Shown here: positions 16,160 through 25,367 of the stretch, piece after piece | Numbering within the stretch: the stretch's first letter is position 1 | How the letters are laid out: each line of letters starts with the position of its first letter | Source of the DNA: Pseudomonas viciae | Lineage (GTDB): Bacteria; Pseudomonadota; Gammaproteobacteria; Pseudomonadales; Pseudomonadaceae | DNA length: 64,000 nucleotides | Assembly (NCBI RefSeq): GCF_004786035.1 | Contig: NZ_CP035088.1 | Span: forward strand, 5,034,001-5,098,000 | Direction: 5' to 3' | The notes under the pieces: model-generated | What the model saw: only the letters and a program-made list of their open reading frames with translations | Told to the model about the DNA's origin: nothing | Database searches by the model: none | Translations under genes and position numbers: made by a program

Positions 16160-18034
16160 CTAGCGGACAGTCCCGCGCAACTCTCCCACCAACGCCTGCA
16201 ACTGCGAAGGCGTTGCCGTCTCGACCGCTATCGCCGACCCCGCCACCAGCGTCACCCGCGACCAAAACCGGCGAAACAGGCCCTTGGCCGGGTCACGACT
16301 GAAGAAACTGCCCCACAAGCCTTGCAATGCCAAGGGAATCACCGGCACCGGGGTCTCCTGGAGGATGCGCGTCAACCCACTCTTGAACTCATTGATCTCA
16401 CCGTCAGCCGTCAGTTTTCCTTCAGGGAAGATGCACACCAGCTCACCGTCCTTCAGGTATTGGGCGATTCGTGTGAAGGCCTTTTCGTAGATGTGAATGT
16501 CCTCCTGGCGCCCGGCAATCGGAATAGTCCCGGCGGTACGGAAGATAAAGTTCAGTACCGGCAGGTTGTAGATCTTGTAGTACATCACGAAGCGAATCGG
16601 CCGACGCACCGCACCGCCAATCAGCAAGGCATCGACGAAGGACACGTGATTGCAGACCAACAGCGCCGCCCCCTCATCGGGAATCGCGTCGAGGTTGCGA
16701 TGCTCCACGCGGTACATGGAATGGCTGAGCAGCCAGATCATGAAACGCATGCTGAACTCGGGGACGATCTTGAAGATGTAGGCGTTGACGCCGATGTTCA
16801 GCAGCGACACCACCAGGAACAGCTGCGGGATCGTCAGTTTGGCCAGGCTCAGCAAGACGATGGAGACAATCGCCGAGACCACCATGAACAACGCGTTGAG
16901 AATGTTGTTGGCGGCGATCACCCGCGCCCGTTCGTTCTCGACGGTGCGCGACTGGATCAGCGCGTACAGCGGCACGATGTAGAAACCGCCGAAAATGCCA
17001 AGGCCGAGGATGTCGATCAGTACCAGCCAGGCGTGGCCGAAGCCGAGCACTTGGAGCCAACTGTGCCCCTCGACGCTGTCGGGAATCCCACCGGAATGCC
17101 ACCACAACAGCAACCCGAATACGGTCAGGCCGAAGGAGCCGAACGGCACCAGGCCGATCTCGACTTTACGCCCGGAGAGCCGTTCGCAGAGCATCGAACC
17201 CAAGGCGATGCCCACCGAAAACACGGTCAGGATCAAGGTCACCACGGTTTCGTCGCCGTGCATCCATTCCTTGGCATAGGCTGGAATCTGCGTCAGATAA
17301 ATCGCCCCGACGAACCAGAACCAGGAGTTGCCGACAATCGAGCGCGACACCGCCGGAGTCTGTCCCAAGCCCAGTTTCAGAGTGGCCCAGGATTGGCTGA
17401 AGATGTTCCAGTTCAGGCGCATTTGCGGCGAGGCGGCGGCCGCGCGCGGAATGCTGCGGCTGGCCAGGTAACCAAGCACGGCCACGCCGATAATCGCGGT
17501 CGAGACGACGGGGGCGTAATGCGCCGAAGACATCATGATCCCGGCGCCGATGGTGCCCGCGAGGATCGCCAGGAACGTACCCATCTCCACCAGCCCATTG
17601 CCGCCGACCAGTTCGTCCTCGCGCAACGCTTGCGGCAGGATCGAATACTTCACCGGGCCGAACAGCGCCGAATGGGTGCCCATGGCGAACAGCGCCACCA
17701 GCATCAACCATAGATGATCGAACAGAAAACCCACCGCGCCGACCACCATGATGGCGATTTCGCCGAGCTTGATCAGACGAATCAACGCGTCCTTGGCGAA
17801 TTTTTCCCCGAACTGCCCCGCCAGCGCCGAGAACAGAAAGAATGGCAGGATAAACAGCAACGCACAGAGGTTGACCCAGATCGAGCGGTCACCGTCGATG
17901 GTCAACTTGTAGAGGATGGCGAGAATCAGCGACTGCTTGAAAATGTTGTCGTTGAACGCGCCCAGGGACTGCGTGATGAAGAACGGCAGGAAGCGCCGCG
18001 TGCGAAGCAAGGTGAACTGCGAAGGGTGACTCAT
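16160..18034 (-). CDS. LplT-like MFS transporter fused to a PlsC-type acyltransferase
   Basis: The 624-residue protein has two parts. Residues 1 to about 410 form an MFS transporter of the lysophospholipid type (FLPFFITQSLGAFNDNIFKQ near the N-terminus, about 12 helices). From about 430 there is a glycerolipid acyltransferase with the catalytic CNHVSFVDALL (HX4D) and the FPEGKLTADG glycerol-phosphate motif. The layout is that of Aas/LplT fusions that bring in and re-acylate lysophospholipids, but the acyl-ACP synthetase part of longer fusions is absent, so it must use acyl groups from elsewhere. ATG 18034 follows AGGAAC; an upstream in-frame start at 18094 is less likely. Confidence 0.85.
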   Translation of the reverse strand: MSHPSQFTLLRTRRFLPFFITQSLGAFNDNIFKQSLILAILYKLTIDGDRSIWVNLCALLFILPFFLFSALAGQFGEKFAKDALIRLIKLGEIAIMVVGAVGFLFDHLWLMLVALFAMGTHSALFGPVKYSILPQALREDELVGGNGLVEMGTFLAILAGTIGAGIMMSSAHYAPVVSTAIIGVAVLGYLASRSIPRAAAASPQMRLNWNIFSQSWATLKLGLGQTPAVSRSIVGNSWFWFVGAIYLTQIPAYAKEWMHGDETVVTLILTVFSVGIALGSMLCERLSGRKVEIGLVPFGSFGLTVFGLLLWWHSGGIPDSVEGHSWLQVLGFGHAWLVLIDILGLGIFGGFYIVPLYALIQSRTVENERARVIAANNILNALFMVVSAIVSIVLLSLAKLTIPQLFLVVSLLNIGVNAYIFKIVPEFSMRFMIWLLSHSMYRVEHRNLDAIPDEGAALLVCNHVSFVDALLIGGAVRRPIRFVMYYKIYNLPVLNFIFRTAGTIPIAGRQEDIHIYEKAFTRIAQYLKDGELVCIFPEGKLTADGEINEFKSGLTRILQETPVPVIPLALQGLWGSFFSRDPAKGLFRRFWSRVTLVAGSAIAVETATPSQLQALVGELRGTVR

Positions 18035-18114
18035 CTTCCATGTTCCTGAGTGGCGTGGACGCTTATTGGAATGAAGCTTTTCGATCCAGGCCACACATTA
18101 CCTGTCTTTAGCGA

Positions 18115-19263
18115 TTATTTCGCCAGCCCCGCAATACACGGTGACACGAACAACTCACCGTGCCAGGCCCCGAGAACGGTACGCCGAGCCACGATCAGCC
18201 ACATCACCACCAGCATCGCCACCAACCCGCAACCGAACACGCTGAAAAAACCCAGGTTCAGCAGGTCCGCCAGCTTCAACGTGGTCAGCGCATACACCCC
18301 CAAGGGGAAGGTAAAGCCCCACCAGCCGAGGTTGAACGGGATACCGGCGCGCAGATAGCGTGCGGTGATCAGCATTGCCATCAACATCCACCAGAACCCC
18401 AGGCCCCATAGCGTGATGCCGGCCACCAGGCCCAAGCCGGCGGCGATGTCGCCGACGCCAGGCAAACCATTGGCAGTAAAGATCATGGGGGCATCGCTTC
18501 CCAGCAGCAACATGCCCAAGGCACCGGTGCCGATCGGGCCGAGGGCCAGCCAGCTCGAGGCGGCCATGTTTTCGTGGGGCAGTTTGTGCAGGGCCATGCG
18601 CAACAGCAAAATCGTCAGAATGCTGAACGCCACCGGTAGGGAAAAGGCCCAGAGTACGTAGCTGGTTACCAGCATGACCAGTTGCGCATGTGCGTCGGCC
18701 AGATGCGGTGCCAACAGCCCGCCGCTGGCGGCAGCGACTTCGGCGGCCACCACCGGCAACAGCCACACGGCGGTCATCTGGTCGATGCGGTGTTCCTGGC
18801 GAGTGAACATCAGGAACGGAATCAGCACGCCGCAGGCCAGAGACATGACCACGTCGATCCACCATAACGCCTCCGCCAACGGCAGCACACCGTCGCCCCA
18901 GCGCGGCAGGCCAAACACCAGAAAGCCATTGATGATCGTCGCCAGCCCCATGGGAATCGTGCCGAAAAACATCGAAACCGTTGAATGGCCGAAAATCCGC
19001 CGCGCCTCGTCGAAGAACAACACCCACCGTGCGCTGTACAACCCGGTGAACAACACGAACAGCACGATGTTGAACAACCACAACCCTTCGCCCAGGAGGC
19101 GCAGGCCCGGAACATTCCCAGGCCATTGCGCCAAGGCCAGCGCCAGGACACCGGTGCCCATGACCACGGCAAACCAGTTAGGCGTGAATTGGCGAATGGC
19201 TTCCAGTGGCCTGGGCAAATGACTCAAGGGACGAAAGCGGGTCTTGGCGGTGCAGCATGTCAT
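18115..19263 (-). CDS. TDT/SLAC1-family transporter (TehA-like)
   Basis: The 382-residue protein has about ten hydrophobic helices with the family opening FTPNWFAVVMGTGVLALAL and later NLGWWGFTFPLGVYALTTL, both typical of the tellurite-resistance/dicarboxylate (TDT) family that also includes plant SLAC1 and yeast Ssu1. Substrates in the family are small anions such as malate, chloride or sulfite; none can be chosen from sequence. It is transcribed leftward and ends about 80 bp before the MFS-acyltransferase gene start. Confidence 0.85.
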   Translation of the reverse strand: MTCCTAKTRFRPLSHLPRPLEAIRQFTPNWFAVVMGTGVLALALAQWPGNVPGLRLLGEGLWLFNIVLFVLFTGLYSARWVLFFDEARRIFGHSTVSMFFGTIPMGLATIINGFLVFGLPRWGDGVLPLAEALWWIDVVMSLACGVLIPFLMFTRQEHRIDQMTAVWLLPVVAAEVAAASGGLLAPHLADAHAQLVMLVTSYVLWAFSLPVAFSILTILLLRMALHKLPHENMAASSWLALGPIGTGALGMLLLGSDAPMIFTANGLPGVGDIAAGLGLVAGITLWGLGFWWMLMAMLITARYLRAGIPFNLGWWGFTFPLGVYALTTLKLADLLNLGFFSVFGCGLVAMLVVMWLIVARRTVLGAWHGELFVSPCIAGLAK

Positions 19264-19366
19264 GGCGAACTCCTGTCCTCGGATGAGGTGGAGCCATGCT
19301 AGATCCGGATCGAATATCTATATAACGGGTAATTTCTCTATATGTAATCGGTTTTACAGATAACCG

Positions 19367-19678
19367 TTAAACACTGCCTTCGGTTTCGATCACTAGAATT
19401 CGGGCTTCTCCCAACGGCTTGGCCACATGCTCGGTGCCCACCGAGGCGTAGAAAATATCCCCCGTCTGCAGCAACGTATCTTTTTCCACGCCCTGCTCCC
19501 GATAGCACATCTGCACCTGCCCATCGAGCACCACGAAAACTTCCTGACCGTCATTGATGTGCCATTTGTACGGCTGATCAGTCCAGTGCAGGCGCGTGGT
19601 GATGCCGTTCATGTTGGCAATATCCAGCGCCGCCCAGGCACGCTCGCCAGTGAAGGATTTGCTGCGAATAATTTTCAA
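19367..19678 (-). CDS. Small cupin-domain protein
   Basis: A single cupin fold: WHINDGQEVFVVLDGQVQMCY covers the first motif, and LLQTGDIFYASVGTEHVAKP the second. Metal-binding residues of motif 1 are only partly kept (H..D..E). The product would be 103 residues from the TTG at 19678, where the sequence KIIRSKSF begins as in close relatives I recall. An ATG at 19762 would add 28 residues without conserved character and overlap the MFS stop. It sits close downstream of the MFS gene and is probably co-transcribed. Function is unknown; small cupins bind or isomerise small molecules. Confidence 0.7.
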   Translation of the reverse strand: MKIIRSKSFTGERAWAALDIANMNGITTRLHWTDQPYKWHINDGQEVFVVLDGQVQMCYREQGVEKDTLLQTGDIFYASVGTEHVAKPLGEARILVIETEGSV

Positions 19679-19748
19679 GGAAATCGTCCGGCAAAAATGA
19701 TGAGACGCCAAGACTAACCCACTGCCAGCGGCGCCTGCACTCCTGGTT

Positions 19749-20942
19749 TCAAGGCCGAACACCCTCGCCCGCCGGTTTTACCGACTGACGCACCAGCCCC
19801 AGTAGCGCAGCGGCCGATAACACAATTAACACTGCACCATAGCCATCGGTGGTCGGGATCAACCCGAACACCCGCGTCAGGTTCCCGGCCAGCAGCGATG
19901 GCAGGCTGAACGCCAGGTAGCTGAGGACATAAAACGCCGACATCAAGCCGGCCCGCTCGTGGGGCAAGGCCAGCGGCATGATGCTGCGCAAGGCGCCCAG
20001 GAACCCTGCGCCGAAACCGCTGCCGGTGACCAGCGTACCGGCGAAGAACAACGGCAAGCTGGCGCCGTGTACCGCGACCAGCACCAGCGCCTGGCCGATC
20101 ACCAACAGGCTCGCGGACAGGCGCAGCATTTTGTCGGCTTCCTGGTTGCGTAGCGTATAGATGGACAACGCGCCGGTGAGTGTCAACACCGCCACCAACG
20201 CCCCACCGATCAGGTTGGACGTCGATCCGGTCGCTGCCCGTACCAGGGAAGGCGCCAGTGACAGATAGAAGCCGCCCACCGCCCAGGCCGCCAGGTTCAG
20301 CGGCAGTACCAACCACAAGGCCCGTCGCGCCTGGAGCGGCACATGCAAGGTCGGACGCAGGGACTGCCAGGCCCCGGGTTGCGGGCTGACGCTTTCAGCC
20401 AGGCGCCAGAGATAAAGGGCCTGGGCCAGGAACAGCCCGAGCAGAATCCAATACGTCAGTTGCAACGGCCGCGGCGCGAACTCAGCCAGCAGGCCACAGC
20501 CCAGCGCCCCGCACGCCATGCCCAACAAGGGCGCGACGCTGGTAATCAGCGGGCCTTGCCGACGGTCGAAGTCCAACAACGCAGCGCCCAGCACACTGGT
20601 CGCCATGCCTGTGGCGAAGCCCTGGATCAACCGGGCACCGATCAGCCAGGCGACACTGTCAGCGTTGATGAACAGCAGCATCGCCAGCATATTGAGCAAC
20701 AGCGCCACGAAGATCACCGGTTTGCGGCCCAGGTAGTCCGACAGCGAACCCACGATCAGCAGGGCAGCCAACAGACTGAAGGCGTACACACCGAATATCA
20801 GCGTCAGGATCGCCGGGGAAAACTGCAATTGCTCCTGGTAGAGGTGATACAACGGCGTCGGCGCACTGGACGCGGCGAGAAAACCGAGCAAGGTAATCGC
20901 CAGGAATATCAGGCTGGCACCGGTTGAAGCTGGACGGGACAT
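19749..20942 (-). CDS. MFS transporter, divergent from a TetR regulator
   Basis: This 397-residue 12-helix MFS protein has the family motif A-like SLSDYLGRKPVI (about 66-77) and a motif C-like segment near PLLGMACGALGCGLL. It is probably a drug or metabolite exporter. The start MSRPAST (ATG 20942) is preferred over the ATG at 20957. It is divergent from tetR at 21047 and the shared 105 bp hold a perfect palindrome, so it is likely repressed by that TetR protein. Confidence 0.85.
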   Translation of the reverse strand: MSRPASTGASLIFLAITLLGFLAASSAPTPLYHLYQEQLQFSPAILTLIFGVYAFSLLAALLIVGSLSDYLGRKPVIFVALLLNMLAMLLFINADSVAWLIGARLIQGFATGMATSVLGAALLDFDRRQGPLITSVAPLLGMACGALGCGLLAEFAPRPLQLTYWILLGLFLAQALYLWRLAESVSPQPGAWQSLRPTLHVPLQARRALWLVLPLNLAAWAVGGFYLSLAPSLVRAATGSTSNLIGGALVAVLTLTGALSIYTLRNQEADKMLRLSASLLVIGQALVLVAVHGASLPLFFAGTLVTGSGFGAGFLGALRSIMPLALPHERAGLMSAFYVLSYLAFSLPSLLAGNLTRVFGLIPTTDGYGAVLIVLSAAALLGLVRQSVKPAGEGVRP

Positions 20943-20964
20943 GGGCACGCTCCACAAAAGCCTT

Positions 20965-20993
20965 CGGCAAAAGCTAATTTTTAGCTTTTGCCG
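20965..20993. promoter_or_regulatory. Perfect inverted repeat, likely TetR operator
   Basis: CGGCAAAAGCTAA (20965-20977), TTT, then TTAGCTTTTGCCG (20981-20993): a perfect 13-bp inverted repeat with a 3-bp spacer. It lies between the divergent MFS and tetR genes, where a TetR dimer would control both. Confidence 0.85.
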
Positions 20994-21046
20994 AGTGTGC
21001 TACTGGTATGCGCTTAAAGCAAATTCTTTGTGTTAAGGTCCGATGC

Positions 21047-21586
21047 ATGGCTATTAAAGAAGGTTTACGCCCCGGCGGCAGAAGCGCCCGGGTCCAAGAA
21101 TCGATTCATTCGGCGGTCCGCGAGCTGCTGCAAGAGCAGGATCGCGCCAGCCTGACCGTGCCGCAAATTGCTGCGCGCGCAGGCGTAACGCCGTCCACCA
21201 TCTACCGGCGCTGGGGCGATCTGCCGGCGCTGCTGGCCGACGTCGCCATCGCCCGCATGCGCCCCGACAGCGAACCGGCCAACACCGGCAGCCTGCGCGG
21301 CGACCTGCGCGCCTGGGCCGAGCAATACCTGGACGAAATGAGCTCCGAGCCCGGTCGTAACATGATGCGCGACATCCAGGCCTGCGCCACGCCGGGGTAT
21401 TGCGTGGGGATCATCAGCAGCCAGTTGCAGATCATCCTGGATCGCTACCCCGATGCGCCGAACCCGGGCGTCGATCGGCTGATCAATGTAGTGGTGGCGC
21501 CGACGGTGTTTCGCATCCTCTTCGCTACCGCGCCGTTGGCGGTCGAGGAGTTGTATCGGTTGGTGGATGTGGCGTTGGGTCAGTAA
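21047..21586 (+). CDS. TetR-family repressor of the divergent MFS gene
   Basis: The 179-residue protein has the TetR helix-turn-helix LTVPQIAARAGVTPSTIYRR (about 37-56) followed by a TetR_C-type ligand domain. ATG 21047 has AAGG about 8 bases upstream; the longer ORF from 21008 would run into the operator region. Divergent position and the palindrome suggest local repression of the exporter, relieved by its substrate. Confidence 0.88.
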   Translation: MAIKEGLRPGGRSARVQESIHSAVRELLQEQDRASLTVPQIAARAGVTPSTIYRRWGDLPALLADVAIARMRPDSEPANTGSLRGDLRAWAEQYLDEMSSEPGRNMMRDIQACATPGYCVGIISSQLQIILDRYPDAPNPGVDRLINVVVAPTVFRILFATAPLAVEELYRLVDVALGQ

Positions 21587-21592
21587 CGCCGC

Positions 21593-21614
21593 CATCGCGA
21601 GCAAGCTCGCGATG
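21593..21614. repeat. REP-derived hairpin after tetR
   Basis: CATCGCGAGC, AA, GCTCGCGATG is a perfect 10-bp inverted repeat and looks like the inner part of a REP element. It starts 7 bp after the tetR stop and may act as a transcript end. Confidence 0.6.
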
Positions 21615-21763
21615 AGGTCCGCCAGGCCCCCCATAACCCAATGCTGATCGCAACCCGCGACACCCCGCCACGCCTCGACCTTGGTCGACACTGACGAACC
21701 CGAGCGGGCATGCGAGACTGTCCTGCCGGGCTCAAGTCCCGGTGTCTTTGTCCGGGAGTTTCC

Positions 21764-24700
21764 ATGTCGTTGTCCAGCGGGCTGATCGCCGTTGTCGCCC
21801 TGGCCTATATGGCCATCATGTTCGCCATCGCCTTCTACGGCGACCGGCGCAGCACGCCGCTGCCGCCGCGAGTGCGCGCGTGGGTCTACAGCCTGTCGCT
21901 GGCGGTGTACTGCACCAGTTGGACGTTCTTTGGCGCCGTGGGCCAGGCTGCCGAACAGCTCTGGTCCTTCCTGCCGATCTACCTCGGGCCGATCCTGCTG
22001 CTGGTGCTGGCGCCGTGGGTCCTGCAGAAGATGGTGATGATCAGCAAACAGGAGAACATCACCTCCATCGCCGACTTCATCGCCGCCCGCTACGGCAAGT
22101 CCCAATCCCTGGCGGTGGTGGTCGCATTGATCTGCCTGGTGGGCGTGCTGCCGTACATCGCCTTGCAACTCAAGGGCATCGTGCTCGGGGTGAACCTGTT
22201 GATCGGCGCCGGCGCCGACGCCATGGGCACCCGCGCCCAGGATACCGCGCTGATCGTCTCGCTGATCCTGGCGCTGTTCACCATCCTGTTCGGCACGCGC
22301 AACCTCGACGCCACGGAACACCACCGCGGCATGGTGCTGGCGATTGCCTTTGAGTCAGTGGTCAAGCTGCTCGCCTTCCTCGCCGTTGGCGCATTCGTGA
22401 CCTACGGGCTTTACGACGGTTTCGACGACCTGTTCAACCAGGCGATGCTTGCACCGCGCCTGGAGCAATACTGGAAAGAAACCATCAATTGGCCGTCCAT
22501 GGTGGTGCAGACCGGGGTGGCGATGATGGCGATCATTTGCTTGCCGCGACAGTTCCACGTGACCGTAGTGGAGAACATCGAGCCCCAGGACCTGCGCCTG
22601 GCCAAGTGGGTGTTCCCCGCCTACCTGGCCTCGGCAGCGTTGTTCGTGGTGCCCATCGCCCTCGCCGGGCAAATGATGCTGCCCAGCTCGGTGCTGCCAG
22701 ATTCGTTCGTCATCAGCCTGCCGCTGGCCCAGGCCCACCCGGCCCTGGCGGTACTGGCGTTCATTGGCGGCGCCTCGGCGGCCACCGGCATGGTGATCGT
22801 CGCGAGCGTGGCGCTGTCCACCATGGTCTCCAACGACATGCTGTTGCCCTGGCTGTTGCGCCGCAACAACGCCGAGCGGCCCTTCGAAGTGTTCCGCCAG
22901 TGGATGCTCTCGGTCCGCCGGGTGAGCATCGTGGTGATCCTGCTGCTGGCCTACGTCAGCTACCGGCTGCTGGGGTCGACGGCGAGCCTGGCGACCATCG
23001 GCCAGATCGCCTTCGCCGCCGTGACCCAACTGGCCCCCGCCATGCTCGGCGCGCTGTACTGGAAACAGGCTAACCGTCGTGGTGTGTTCGCCGGCCTCGC
23101 CACCGGGATTTTCCTGTGGTTCTACACCCTGGTGTTGCCGATCGCCGCCCACAGCCTCGGCTGGTCGCTGAACAGCTTCCCAGGGCTGGCCTGGTTGCAC
23201 GGCAATCCTTTGAACCTGCCGATTACCCCGCTGACCCAAGGCGTCGTGCTGTCCCTGACTGGCAACTTCACCCTGTTTGCCTGGATTTCCGTACTGTCGC
23301 GCACCCGCGTGTCGGAACACTGGCAGGCCGGACGTTTCATCGGCCAGGAAATCAGCGCCCGCCCCAACCCCCGCTCGATGCTGGCGGTACACATTGAAGA
23401 CCTGTTGCAACTGGCCGCGCGCTTCGTCGGCGAAGAGCGCGCGCGCCAGAGTTTCATCCGCTTTGCCTACCGCCAGGGCAAAGGCTTCAACCCAAGCCAG
23501 AATGCCGACAGCGAGTGGATCGCCCACACCGAACGCCTGCTGGCCGGTGTGCTGGGGGCCTCATCGACACGGGCAGTGGTAAAGGCTGCGATTGAAGGTC
23601 GGGAGATGCAGCTCGAAGACGTCGTGCGCATCGCCGACGAAGCCTCCGAAGTGCTGCAGTTTAACCGCGCCCTGCTGCAAGGCGCCATCGAGAACATCAC
23701 CCAAGGCATCAGCGTAGTCGACCAGTCCCTGCGGCTGGTGGCGTGGAACCGTCGCTACCTGGAGCTGTTCAAGTACCCGGACGGCTTGATCAGCGTCGGT
23801 CGGCCGATTGCCGACATCATCCGCTACAACGCCGAACGCGGCCTCTGCGGCCCGGGCGAGGCGGAAGTCCACGTCGCCCGACGCCTGCACTGGATGCGCC
23901 AGGGCCGCGCCCATACCTCGGAACGACTGTTCCCCAATGGCCGGGTGATCGAGCTGATCGGTAACCCGATGCCCGGCGGCGGTTTTGTCATGAGTTTCAC
24001 CGACATCACTGCGTTCCGCGAAGCCGAAAAGGCCTTGACCGACGCCAACGAAGGCCTGGAGCAACGGGTCGCCGAGCGCACCCGGGAACTGTCACAACTG
24101 AACCTGGCGCTGACCGCGGCGAAAAGCACCGCCGAGGCGGCCTATCAATCCAAGACCCGTTTCCTGGCGGCCGTCAGCCATGACTTGATGCAACCACTCA
24201 ACGCCGCGCGCCTGTTCTCCGCCGCCCTGTCCCACCAGCACGAAGGTTTGCCCAGTGAAGCCCGGCAACTGGTGCATCACCTGGACAGCTCGCTGCGCTC
24301 GGCCGAAGACCTGATCACCGACCTGCTGGACATTTCCCGCCTGGAAAACGGCAAGATCAACCCGGAGCGCAAGCCATTCGCTCTCAACGAACTGTTCGAC
24401 ACCTTGGGTGCGGAGTTCACGGCGCTGGCCCAGGAACAGGGATTGAAGTTCCGCGTGCGCGGCTCGCGACTGCGCGTGGACAGCGACATCAAGCTGCTGC
24501 GACGGGTTTTGCAGAACTTCCTGACCAATGCCTTTCGCTACGCCAAAGGCCCGGTGCTGCTGGGGGTACGTCGGCGCAACGGCGAGTTGTGCCTGGAAGT
24601 TTGGGACCGCGGACCGGGCATTGCCGAAGACAAACTGCAGGTGATTTTCGAAGAATTCAAACGCCTGGACAGCCACCAGACCCGCGCCGAAAAAGGCCTG

Positions 24701-25234
24701 GGCCTGGGCCTGGCGATCGCCGACGGGCTGTGCCGCGTGCTCGGCCATACCCTGCGCGTGCGTTCCTGGCCGGGGCGCGGCAGCGTATTCAGCGTCAGCG
24801 TACCGCTGGCCAGCACACAGGCCGTCCTGCCGAGCTCGGTGGCCGAGCCCAACGGCCATTTACCCAGCGGCGCCCAGGTGCTGTGTGTCGATAACGAAGA
24901 CAGCATTCTGATCGGCATGAACAGCCTGCTGAGCCGTTGGGGTTGCCAGGTGTGGACGGCGCGTAACCGTGAAGAATGCGAGCGCTGGCTCGCCCAGGGC
25001 TGCCGGCCCCAACTGGCCCTGGTGGACTTTCATCTGGATAACGGCGAAACCGGCACCGAGCTGATGGCCTGGTTGCGCACCCGCATGGGCCTGCCGATCC
25101 CCGGCGTGGTCATCAGCGCCGATGGCCGGCCCGAAATGGTCGCCCAGGTGCATGCGGCGGGCCTGGATTACCTGGCCAAGCCGGTGAAACCGGCAGCGCT
25201 GAGGGCGTTGTTGAGTCGGCATTTGCCGTTGTAA
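21764..25234 (+). CDS. Solute-symporter hybrid histidine kinase/response regulator (MxtR-like)
   Basis: The 1156-residue inner-membrane protein joins five parts: a sodium:solute symporter-like domain with about 13 helices (1-490), a linker, a PAS domain (about 640-760), a histidine kinase and a C-terminal receiver. The H-box AVSHDLMQPLNAARL places the phosphorylated histidine at 806. The N-box is LQNFLTNAFRYA, followed by a G-rich GLGLGLAIADGL. The receiver has Asp1088 in ALVDFHLDNGETG. Size and order match MxtR of P. aeruginosa (PA3271) and differ from CbrA, which lacks the receiver. MxtR acts with ErdR in acetate metabolism. The start ATG follows GGGAG at 6 bases. Confidence 0.88.
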   Translation: MSLSSGLIAVVALAYMAIMFAIAFYGDRRSTPLPPRVRAWVYSLSLAVYCTSWTFFGAVGQAAEQLWSFLPIYLGPILLLVLAPWVLQKMVMISKQENITSIADFIAARYGKSQSLAVVVALICLVGVLPYIALQLKGIVLGVNLLIGAGADAMGTRAQDTALIVSLILALFTILFGTRNLDATEHHRGMVLAIAFESVVKLLAFLAVGAFVTYGLYDGFDDLFNQAMLAPRLEQYWKETINWPSMVVQTGVAMMAIICLPRQFHVTVVENIEPQDLRLAKWVFPAYLASAALFVVPIALAGQMMLPSSVLPDSFVISLPLAQAHPALAVLAFIGGASAATGMVIVASVALSTMVSNDMLLPWLLRRNNAERPFEVFRQWMLSVRRVSIVVILLLAYVSYRLLGSTASLATIGQIAFAAVTQLAPAMLGALYWKQANRRGVFAGLATGIFLWFYTLVLPIAAHSLGWSLNSFPGLAWLHGNPLNLPITPLTQGVVLSLTGNFTLFAWISVLSRTRVSEHWQAGRFIGQEISARPNPRSMLAVHIEDLLQLAARFVGEERARQSFIRFAYRQGKGFNPSQNADSEWIAHTERLLAGVLGASSTRAVVKAAIEGREMQLEDVVRIADEASEVLQFNRALLQGAIENITQGISVVDQSLRLVAWNRRYLELFKYPDGLISVGRPIADIIRYNAERGLCGPGEAEVHVARRLHWMRQGRAHTSERLFPNGRVIELIGNPMPGGGFVMSFTDITAFREAEKALTDANEGLEQRVAERTRELSQLNLALTAAKSTAEAAYQSKTRFLAAVSHDLMQPLNAARLFSAALSHQHEGLPSEARQLVHHLDSSLRSAEDLITDLLDISRLENGKINPERKPFALNELFDTLGAEFTALAQEQGLKFRVRGSRLRVDSDIKLLRRVLQNFLTNAFRYAKGPVLLGVRRRNGELCLEVWDRGPGIAEDKLQVIFEEFKRLDSHQTRAEKGLGLGLAIADGLCRVLGHTLRVRSWPGRGSVFSVSVPLASTQAVLPSSVAEPNGHLPSGAQVLCVDNEDSILIGMNSLLSRWGCQVWTARNREECERWLAQGCRPQLALVDFHLDNGETGTELMAWLRTRMGLPIPGVVISADGRPEMVAQVHAAGLDYLAKPVKPAALRALLSRHLPL

Positions 25235-25274
25235 CAAACAAGCTGTGATTGTGCCACCTGTGGCGAGGGAGCCT

Positions 25275-25342
25275 TGTGGGAACAAGGCTTGCCTGCGATG
25301 GCGGTCTCAAGGAAGTCATCGCGAGCAAGCTTTGCTCCCACA
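25275..25342. repeat. REP inverted pair between convergent genes
   Basis: TGTGGGAACAAGGCTTGCCT and the facing copy ending GCTCCCACA form an imperfect hairpin between the kinase gene and rmuC, which converge here. Confidence 0.85.
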
Positions 25343-25367
25343 AGATTCCCTCTCCACAAGTTTCTGC

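Noticed and set aside
16052..17713. 553-codon plus-strand ORF opposite the MFS-acyltransferase gene
   Set aside because: It is a GC-rich antisense shadow, very rich in Gln, His and Arg, with no domain, while the opposite frame is a clear membrane-protein fusion.
22355..23527. 390-codon minus-strand ORF inside the hybrid kinase gene
   Set aside because: Composition of an antisense shadow; the plus-strand symporter-kinase is continuous.
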